Origin: Bacteriovorax stolpii
GTDB taxonomy: Bacteria; Bdellovibrionota; Bacteriovoracia; Bacteriovoracales; Bacteriovoracaceae
Direction: 5' to 3'
Length of the DNA stretch: 39,522 nt
Assembly (NCBI GenBank): GCA_945883845.1
Contig: CAMCYI010000028.1
Location: forward strand, 1-39,522
Below are positions 34,431 through 39,522 of the stretch, piece by piece. Position 1 is the stretch's first letter; each line of letters opens with the position of its first letter. The notes under the pieces are model-generated. The model had not been told where the DNA came from. It made no database searches and saw only the letters and a list, made by a program, of their open reading frames with translations. A program made the position numbers and the translations under genes.

Positions 34431-34490
34431 GGATCCAATAAACAGATCGACAAGCCTGCATATTGCTAACGAAGGCACTCTTGAAGAAAA

Positions 34491-35063
34491 TTAAGTGTTG
34501 TCGAAGTGGTACAATAAAGAAACAACGGCTGAGTGAACTTTCAAATCTTTTGCAGTCTCGGTCATTCCGTATTCGTATGAAATTTCCATCCCTAATCTTT
34601 CTGTAAAATTAAAATCAAACCCAATAATGGCAGGAAAAACGACAGCTTTCTCCTCATCGATCTCACATGTGTCGAAGTCTCCATTTGCATCACAACTATC
34701 ATTCATCTTTGCGTTTAATGATGTTCCTCCGAAAATTCCCACTTGCGGAGATGCTTTCCAGTACAGTGTCAAAGGGATGGAGAGGTAAGTGAAAGAGAAA
34801 TCAAAGTCACCTTTGCTTGCCCCATTGGACTCGACTGTAAATTTCTTATAAACCAGGCCTCCACCGGAGCGGAATAAAAGCTGATCACTAATTCCCATGA
34901 GTGCGCGAAGCCCTACACCGGCTCCTCCGCCAGACTTTCCATCATATGTACTCTCATCCGGATCAGGATTGTTATAGTTCAGACTGCCCATCAAACTGAG
35001 AGTGGTATCCGCATGAGCTATAGAAGTGAATGCTATGAGTGTAATAAGAATCCAGCGAATCAT
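34491..35063 (-). CDS. Small outer membrane beta-barrel protein (OmpA/OmpW-size)
   Basis: This encodes 190 residues with a signal peptide (MIRWILITLIAFTSIAHA, before DTTLSL). The mature protein is glycine- and aromatic-rich with about eight alternating strands, for example GGGAGVGLRALMG, FSFTYLSIPLTLYWKA and GFDFNFTERLGMEISYEYG, like small eight-stranded barrels. The C-terminus AVVSLLYHFDNT ends in an amphipathic strand; the last residue is not aromatic, but F is close to it. DSCDANGDFDTCEIDEEK in the third extracellular part has two cysteines and many acids and could bind cations. It is convergent with the unknown secreted gene (60 bases apart) and divergent from the acetyltransferase. Confidence 0.75.
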   Translation of the reverse strand: MIRWILITLIAFTSIAHADTTLSLMGSLNYNNPDPDESTYDGKSGGGAGVGLRALMGISDQLLFRSGGGLVYKKFTVESNGASKGDFDFSFTYLSIPLTLYWKASPQVGIFGGTSLNAKMNDSCDANGDFDTCEIDEEKAVVFPAIIGFDFNFTERLGMEISYEYGMTETAKDLKVHSAVVSLLYHFDNT

Positions 35064-35094
35064 AAATTCTCCCCTGAGTAGTTGTTGATCTCAT

Positions 35095-35118
35095 TGTAAG
35101 AGAGGAGATTCTTTTACA
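35095..35118. promoter_or_regulatory. Dyad in the divergent barrel/acetyltransferase region
   Basis: TGTAAGAGA and TCTTTTACA are nine-base arms that pair at eight positions plus one G-U, around a six-base spacer, between the two divergent genes. TTGTAAGA recurs at about 35134. It may be an operator for a dimeric regulator. Confidence 0.3.
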
Positions 35119-35149
35119 AAAGGCTTTTCTCCCTTGTAAGATCCACTCT

Positions 35150-35629
35150 ATGAGACTGCGTCACCACATGGTTAAGAAGTTAATCGCCGAACCTTTAGGG
35201 CCCCTTCATGGAGTGCGCGTCTTGCAGTCCGCTGATGCAATAGCTCTGGGCGAACTTATGCATGAAGGTTACTTCGGAACGATGGATTACGACGATGAAA
35301 CAGTTGCCCAATCAATTGAAGAAGTGAAAGCAACTTTAGCAGGTAAGTACGGTACTCTTTTACCGACCGCATCCTACGTCGCCATGGACAAAGGAAAAAT
35401 GATTTCAGCAGCCGTCTTTGTGTTTTTTGAAAAAAATAAAATGCCCTTGCTGGCCTTCACGATGACTCATCCCGATTACAAGGGCAAAAGATGGTCACAG
35501 CATCTCGTAAAACTGGGCCTTCAAGCGCTGAAGACCCAGGGATATGATGAGTGTTGTCTTTATGTGACGGAGGGAAATCAACCAGCACAATCTATCTATG
35601 AGAAGCTTGGTTTTAAAAAATTACCATGA
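35150..35629 (+). CDS. GNAT family N-acetyltransferase
   Basis: This encodes 159 residues of the acetyl-CoA-dependent GNAT fold. The central strands are SYVAMDKGKMISAAVFVF and PLLAFTMTHPDYKGKRWSQHLVKLGLQALKTQGY. In these the pyrophosphate loop is degenerate (KGKRWSQHL instead of QxxGxG/A). ECCLYVTEGNQPAQSIYEKLGFKK is the standard last strand and loop. Substrate is unknown. The first in-frame ATG is used; another ATG at 35168 is possible. The 3' end overlaps the convergent protease gene by 9 bases. Confidence 0.8.
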   Translation: MRLRHHMVKKLIAEPLGPLHGVRVLQSADAIALGELMHEGYFGTMDYDDETVAQSIEEVKATLAGKYGTLLPTASYVAMDKGKMISAAVFVFFEKNKMPLLAFTMTHPDYKGKRWSQHLVKLGLQALKTQGYDECCLYVTEGNQPAQSIYEKLGFKKLP

Positions 35630-36469
35630 TTGTTTAGGCAGCTCACATCCATTCATACCGAGATCAATGTCGAAGTTTTCATCGAGACAGCTGTAAACCA
35701 TGTAAACTTGCTGACCGTAACGGCGATTCAGACCCTGAAAGACGACTTCTCCGTATGGGTTAGCTTCGCAAGGATTGTTATCAGAGCAATCAAGCTTACC
35801 GTTGTTACCAGTGTTGTGGATCGCAACGATCGTGCGTGTGTTACGTGCGATAACCGGTGAACCAGAGTAACCACCTTTCGTCATGCAGTCTGAAGAGTAG
35901 CGCACAGAATTCAACCACACCCAGATGTCCTCTTTGAGAATCTTAGCGATAGCTTCCGCCTCACAGCTCGTGAGAATTTCCCAATAGCCTGAGACGACAT
36001 CAATCTTCGTTCCGACAGCAGTCAGCGAATCTTCGATTGTAAGTGCTTCAACGTTATATTGGTCTTCGATTTCCTGGTACGACATGGTCGTCTCATAGAA
36101 AGTAACGTCAGTGTAAGACTGAGTCGCGTAAACGATGCGGGTGATATCGAGCTTATGAAGTTTTTTATCAGCATCAAAAACCGAAACCACACGCGTGACT
36201 GGTTTGTTCGTAATCACATCACCCATCTTCGTGAAGCCCACGCAGTGGCCATTGGTCATGACGAGAGCTTTCTTAGATTTTGGCATGCCCTTGAATGTAA
36301 CAAGAGAGCCTGAGCAGTTAGAGAGTTTTACGATCCCTTCGAAAATAGGATCAGCGAGAAGTTTATTATGAGGGTAACGAAGAACAAGAGGGTTTACTTC
36401 AGGCGCAGGTCCAACGGCGAAAGCGCTGGAAACGGAGAACGCAAGAGCAAGTAGCAAGATTGATTTCAT
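35621..36469 (-). CDS. Secreted trypsin-like serine protease (S1 family)
   Basis: This encodes 282 residues with a signal peptide (MKSILLLALAFSVSSAFA). The chymotrypsin-fold triad is complete: H75 in MTNGHCVGF, D121 in SYTDVTFYE and S202 in GGYSGSPVI, though the usual GDSGG is GYSGS. C52 and C76 could form the disulfide that brackets the histidine, and others occur in LTSCEAEA and SSDCMTK. LVTFKGMPKSKKALVM is typical of bacterial S1 proteases that act on secreted or surface proteins. AAGGGG lies near the ATG. Many predatory Bdellovibrionota carry numerous such proteases, so this fits that background but does not prove it. Confidence 0.88.
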   Translation of the reverse strand: MKSILLLALAFSVSSAFAVGPAPEVNPLVLRYPHNKLLADPIFEGIVKLSNCSGSLVTFKGMPKSKKALVMTNGHCVGFTKMGDVITNKPVTRVVSVFDADKKLHKLDITRIVYATQSYTDVTFYETTMSYQEIEDQYNVEALTIEDSLTAVGTKIDVVSGYWEILTSCEAEAIAKILKEDIWVWLNSVRYSSDCMTKGGYSGSPVIARNTRTIVAIHNTGNNGKLDCSDNNPCEANPYGEVVFQGLNRRYGQQVYMVYSCLDENFDIDLGMNGCELPKQSW

Positions 36470-36991
36470 AAAACCCCTTTTCTTTCTTCTATCGAATTTG
36501 GAGTGCTTTAAAAAGCCTTATCTAGCGGGGGTTATACCAGCAAGCCGCTCTCTCCAAACCTTCAATGCCATTCAGCGCACTTAAGAGGCGGCACTCAACA
36601 CTTGGATGGTTGCCCTTGAAGAATATAAGGGTATTACAAATCAAAAAGAGAAAAAGCCGGTCGGAGCACCGTAGATTTGTACAAGATTGCCTTCTGGGAT
36701 TCGGCTTGCAACTCGGGTGATAAGAGTCTTCAGAGATTCACGATCGAGTTCCTCAGGCTAAAACACTGAGGGCAGCGCGGATCTCACGCGTTTCTCCATC
36801 AGAGCGAATCACTGAAAGCATCTCTTAAAACGATTCACTGAATATTATTTATCTACTTAAATGATTTGGAATTAATGGTAATCTTATTGTGTGGGGAGTA
36901 GCTCACTCAATCCGAGTTTTCAAGTCGTCATCACGGTTTCGGCCCGATTTGAATGTAAAGAGCAAGACCATAAATCCGACATGGAGGCTTT
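36470..36991. other. 522-base stretch without an intact gene
   Basis: No long open frame is seen on either strand. The first part is the protease promoter region on the minus strand. The middle contains a possible frameshifted remnant (36641-36821, minus). The last 120 bases, rich in A and T, would carry the promoter of the small lipoprotein and LysR unit; no strong sigma-70 box pair could be picked out. No tRNA or known RNA was recognised. Confidence 0.55.
36641..36821 (-). pseudogene. Possible remnant of a small gene with one frameshift
   Basis: Read on the minus strand from an ATG at 36821, an open stretch runs MLSVIRSDGETREIRAALS then VLA and reaches TGA after 22 codons. Skipping one base at that stop continues as EELDRESLKTLITRVASRI and about 18 more residues to a TGA at 36641. 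Together they would make a plausible 59-residue protein. The single extra base suggests a recent mutation or chance; a programmed +1 shift at UGA, as in RF2, is conceivable. No family is recognised and no ribosome binding site is clear. Confidence 0.3.
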
Positions 36992-37144
36992 ATGTCTAAT
37001 TTATTGGTCCTCGTTTGTGCAGCTGTATTGATGTCGTGTTCTTCCTTTGAAGGTAGACGTTTGGGAGAGATCTCATCCCCTGGTTACCAGTACGGAAGGC
37101 AAATGGATGAAAGATCGTTGAAATCGGGATTCATGGAGCGATAA
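36992..37144 (+). CDS. Small predicted lipoprotein (50 aa)
   Basis: This encodes 50 residues, too short for ordinary gene-finding cut-offs. GGAGG stands four bases before the ATG. The N-terminus SNLLVLVCAAVLMSC is a lipoprotein signal with the lipobox L-M-S-C, so the mature protein would start at C16 and have 35 residues (SSFEGRRLGEISSPGYQYGR and more), ending basic. It is anchored in the inner or outer membrane; serine follows the cysteine, which usually sends lipoproteins to the outer membrane. Its TAA overlaps the ATG of the LysR regulator (TAATG), so the pair is translationally coupled. Function unknown; it might be a sensor part or target of the regulator. Confidence 0.65.
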   Translation: MSNLLVLVCAAVLMSCSSFEGRRLGEISSPGYQYGRQMDERSLKSGFMER

Positions 37145-38031
37145 TGAACAAGCACTGGCTAAACTATCATCATCTTTATTACTTTATGACGATCGCTGAA
37201 CTCAACAGCATATCCAAAGCTGCTGAAAAGTTACTTCTCGGACAGCCCACATTAAGTGCTCAGCTTAAGCAGTTTGAAGATAGTCTTGGGGTTAAACTTT
37301 TTGAGAGGCAACATAAGAAACTCATTCTCACCGAACACGGTACTCTGGCACTTGAATACGCACGAAATATTTTCAAGATGGGGGGAGAGATGTATGAGGC
37401 CCTTCATGATAGATTGAAGCCAAGTAAAATCAACATCGAGCTGGGAGCATTGGATAGTATTCCTAAGCAAGTCATGCTCCAGCTCACTCAAGCGGCCTTG
37501 AAAATTGCCCCATGCTCAATTTCATTAGTAGAAGGAAAATTTGAAGAACTCATGAGAGATTTGTCAGCTCATAAGGTTGACTTGGCCATCACGAATTTTC
37601 TACCCAAGCTTGAAGCAACCAAAGGTCTTTATCACAAAGTCATATCAAAGCGAAACCTGGGAATCTACGGTGCTCAGGAATTTAAAAAACTTAGAAAGAA
37701 TTTTCCAAAGTCTCTAGATGGTCAACCACTAGTTTTGCCCACGTACGATAGTCAGATGCGGTACGACCTAGAACACTGGCTAAAATTAAATGAGCTATCG
37801 ATAGATATTGTCGCTGAGACTCAAGATACGGCCCTTAAAAAACTAATGGCCATAAATAACATGGCGATGATTCCAGCAGCTTCTCACACTGTTCAAAATC
37901 AAGTCTTATCCGGCGAGCTTATACTCATAGGTGAACTGGATAACGTTACTGAAGAATTATTTCTAATTTCATCTCATCGTAAAATCGCTAACCCTATAGC
38001 TGCGGAGCTAATGAAGAGCTTCTTGCTCTAG
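37144..38031 (+). CDS. LysR-family transcriptional regulator, NhaR-like
   Basis: This encodes 295 residues. The winged helix-turn-helix lies at about 4-64 (WLNYHHLYYFMTIAELNSIS, then KAAEKLLLGQPTLSAQLKQF and LGVKLFERQHKKLILTEHG), close to NhaR, whose N-terminus has the same LNYHHL(Y)YF stretch. The remaining part is a periplasmic-binding-type effector domain. NhaR responds to sodium or ionic stress in Escherichia coli, where it controls nhaA and pgaABCD; neither target is present here. It starts in the last base of the small lipoprotein stop and is followed by 118 bases and then the HPF-like gene. The stretch from here on looks A+T-richer than the rest of the window by eye. Confidence 0.85.
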   Translation: MNKHWLNYHHLYYFMTIAELNSISKAAEKLLLGQPTLSAQLKQFEDSLGVKLFERQHKKLILTEHGTLALEYARNIFKMGGEMYEALHDRLKPSKINIELGALDSIPKQVMLQLTQAALKIAPCSISLVEGKFEELMRDLSAHKVDLAITNFLPKLEATKGLYHKVISKRNLGIYGAQEFKKLRKNFPKSLDGQPLVLPTYDSQMRYDLEHWLKLNELSIDIVAETQDTALKKLMAINNMAMIPAASHTVQNQVLSGELILIGELDNVTEELFLISSHRKIANPIAAELMKSFLL

Positions 38032-38118
38032 TTTATATAGTATCAAGTAAAACGAACCTCACGATATCCTTTATCCATTTTCGCAATTTCAAGTATCCAT
38101 CTAGAATTTGATTATAGC

Positions 38119-38136
38119 TTCCGCACTTCTGCGGAA
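38119..38136 (+). promoter_or_regulatory. Hairpin just upstream of the HPF-like ribosome binding site
   Basis: TTCCGC and GCGGAA are perfect six-base arms around ACTTCT, ending three bases before GGAGGGG, the ribosome binding site of the next gene. It could influence translation or transcript stability. A TATAGC box at 38113 overlaps its left side. Confidence 0.35.
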
Positions 38137-38149
38137 CATGGAGGGGATC

Positions 38150-38503
38150 ATGTTAAAAATCGTATTTAAAAACCTTGAACCGTCTCAACTGGCGAGAGAT
38201 ATTGTAAAAGAGAAGATTGAGCCAGTCATAGAGAAGTTTCCATCTCTGGCCGATCACAAGGTCACTCTCACTTTAGAGATGGAGAATTCACCAAATCAAG
38301 CAGGTCCGGACCTATTCACCGTCAGTTCAATGGTTACAGGGAAAACGTTTAAAAATTTGAAGATGAAAAAGTCTTCACAGAACTTTTACATTGCTACCGC
38401 TGAACTAGTGGATGGATTCAATGAACTTTTGAGCAGTGAGAGTGACCGTCTTTTTAAAAATAATCGCAAGTCGAAATTAACAACAGGAGAATTTTATGAG
38501 TAA
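38150..38503 (+). CDS. HPF/RaiA-like ribosome-associated protein (S30AE fold)
   Basis: This encodes 117 residues from the ATG at 38150. It is preferred over in-frame starts at 38108 and 38138 because GGAGGGG precedes it at the right distance and the first beta strand starts there. MLKIVFKNLEPSQLARDIVKEKIEPVIEKF has the beta-alpha start of sigma-54 modulation or hibernation-promoting factors, and GKTFKNLKMKKSSQNFYIATAELVDGFNELL resembles the second half, with its (K)S..N.Y.Ai..vvD..L pattern. It is acidic overall and lacks the long C-terminal dimerisation domain, so it resembles the short HPF form. It should bind the small ribosomal subunit and slow or store ribosomes under stress. The stop overlaps the next gene by 8 bases. 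Confidence 0.68.
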   Translation: MLKIVFKNLEPSQLARDIVKEKIEPVIEKFPSLADHKVTLTLEMENSPNQAGPDLFTVSSMVTGKTFKNLKMKKSSQNFYIATAELVDGFNELLSSESDRLFKNNRKSKLTTGEFYE

Positions 38504-39522
38504 TATTTACCACGATCATTTGGACCATTTGAGAAGTATCAAGACAAATTCCCAACCGGCATTATCTCTCTACGTTCCACTTAAATGGAACGATTTTGCA
38601 CCAGCTAAGATTTTTACAGCTCTTCTTAAAGCCGCGAATGGTCTTATGGCCAATAGCGGACATCCAAATCTCGAGATCATGACTCCAGAGTGGGATCGAT
38701 GGATGAGACAGGGTACAGTTACCTTGGCCATTTTTCATCACAACGGGATTACTAACTTGATTCCGTTACCAACAAGGATGCAACCCAGGGTAGTGGTCGC
38801 TAAGAGTTTTCATATTAAACCAATTGTCGCCGCATCACACGAGTATGTTGATTCACTTCTGCTTCATTTCAATGAAAGTGGCGCAAGCTTATATAGGGTA
38901 AATCCAGTAAGCGAAACACTGATTGATAGTTACTTGCCTTCAGAAATCCTACCTAAGACTGATTGGCCAGCTAGACTTGATAGACAGTCGCTTAGAGAGT
39001 TTTTAGAGTTCTTACAGCAGGAAGTCCGAGGATCTATCCTAAGCACAACTAAAATCTTGGGAATTACCGGAGCATCTTTTAAAGAGCTGCAGTCAGACAC
39101 CTTTTGGAAAAAGACAAATCTACCCATTGCTTTTTATGATGATTCATTTCGTATCGCCTCTCCGCAAAACGCAATTTCAATCATGAGATTAAGGCTTGCT
39201 CAGATTGTTAATGAAAGACATACCCAGTCTGTAATGAAAGCGTTAAATGATAACAAAGCCCTGGATGATATTTACTCCGTTAAATATTTAGCTCCCAAGA
39301 TCCTTCAAGGAGAAATCATACAACTATGCGTATCACTTGATTGTATGCACTTTGGTGAAGTCGACCCCGAGACAGGGAATGTTGTTATGAATAAATCTCA
39401 ACTTAATGCAAGTGACGACGACGTTCTCGATGATTTGGTGGAATTAGCTATTGATAAGGGAATAGTAGTAAGTGTTGTACCTAAAAAATATTTGCCTAGC
39501 GGCAGAAGCTTTGTGGCTTCTT
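38496..39522 (+). CDS. Bacterial eRF1-like (baeRF) release-factor family protein, 3' end beyond window
   Basis: The plus strand is open from the ATG at 38496 to the window edge, giving the first 342 residues. The pattern is that of bacterial relatives of archaeo-eukaryotic release factor 1: QPALSLYVPLKW near residue 24, TVTLAIFHHNG near 77, a VVVAKSFHIKPIVAASHEY stretch near 102, and DVLDDLVELAIDKGIVVSVV then PKKYLPSGRSF near the edge, which matches the last domain of the family. No GGQ motif is visible in the part present. Described members are proposed to act in ribosome rescue or hibernation. It overlaps the HPF-like gene by 8 bases, so both are made together, which strengthens a translation-stress role. 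A few residues at the C-terminus are missing. Confidence 0.78.
   Translation, partial: MSNIYHDHLDHLRSIKTNSQPALSLYVPLKWNDFAPAKIFTALLKAANGLMANSGHPNLEIMTPEWDRWMRQGTVTLAIFHHNGITNLIPLPTRMQPRVVVAKSFHIKPIVAASHEYVDSLLLHFNESGASLYRVNPVSETLIDSYLPSEILPKTDWPARLDRQSLREFLEFLQQEVRGSILSTTKILGITGASFKELQSDTFWKKTNLPIAFYDDSFRIASPQNAISIMRLRLAQIVNERHTQSVMKALNDNKALDDIYSVKYLAPKILQGEIIQLCVSLDCMHFGEVDPETGNVVMNKSQLNASDDDVLDDLVELAIDKGIVVSVVPKKYLPSGRSFVAS

Noticed and set aside
1..39522. CRISPR arrays, tRNA, rRNA and insertion sequences
   Set aside because: No spaced direct repeats, tRNA-like cloverleaf, rRNA segments or transposase motifs were seen in reading the window.

Overview
The window reads as chromosomal DNA of a Gram-negative bacterium. 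The support is a TolC-like outer-membrane protein, an RND pump, a LolD/LolA-like pair, several beta-barrel candidates, and polysaccharide and outer-surface lipid genes. Moderate G+C, secreted trypsin-fold protease and YiiX-type papain-fold proteins, tight packing and many genes of unknown family would suit a Bdellovibrionota member such as the Bacteriovorax/Peredibacter group. That placement is an inference; no rRNA or other phylogenetic marker is present.

Layout. (1) 1-10035 is a surface polysaccharide region: four glycosyltransferases, two FkbM-type methyltransferases, another methyltransferase, a membrane O-acyltransferase, UDP-glucuronate decarboxylase, a Wzx-type flippase and a small coupled protein. 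Genes lie on both strands and some convergent 3' ends overlap. (2) 10159-12552 holds a protein of unknown function with a possible winged-helix C-terminus, and a secreted YiiX-like permuted papain-fold protein whose ribosome binding site lies in a hairpin. (3) 12685-16422 is a four-gene coupled operon: ABC ATPase, FtsX-type permease, LolA-fold periplasmic protein and outer-membrane barrel. It looks like a dedicated lipid or lipoprotein export route. (4) 16423-29082 (minus strand) is a nine-gene operon with almost every junction overlapping: cytochrome P450, ANL ligase, UbiA-like membrane protein, rifampin-phosphotransferase-like dikinase, GNAT-fold protein, BtaA-like aminocarboxypropyl transferase, lipid kinase, acyl-reductase-like SDR, and a 675-residue protein whose C-terminal half resembles cyanobacterial acyl-ACP reductase. 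It reads as an undescribed lipid biosynthesis cluster and is the most interesting system here. (5) 29308-33668 is a TolC/CzcA-type pair without a membrane fusion gene. (6) 33720-36469 holds small secreted or envelope proteins, an acetyltransferase and a trypsin-like protease. (7) 36470-39522 has a 522-base stretch with a possible frameshifted remnant, a tiny lipoprotein coupled to a NhaR-like LysR regulator, and a HPF-like protein overlapping a bacterial eRF1-like (baeRF) gene that runs off the window.

How it may fit together (inference): regions 1, 3 and 4 all concern making and exporting outer-surface molecules. The lipid operon lies tail to tail, with no gap, against the LolA-like export operon, so the exporter could handle the lipid, although they are separate transcription units. 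The last region looks like a stress or ribosome-hibernation module. All family calls come from reading motifs by eye; no database search was run.
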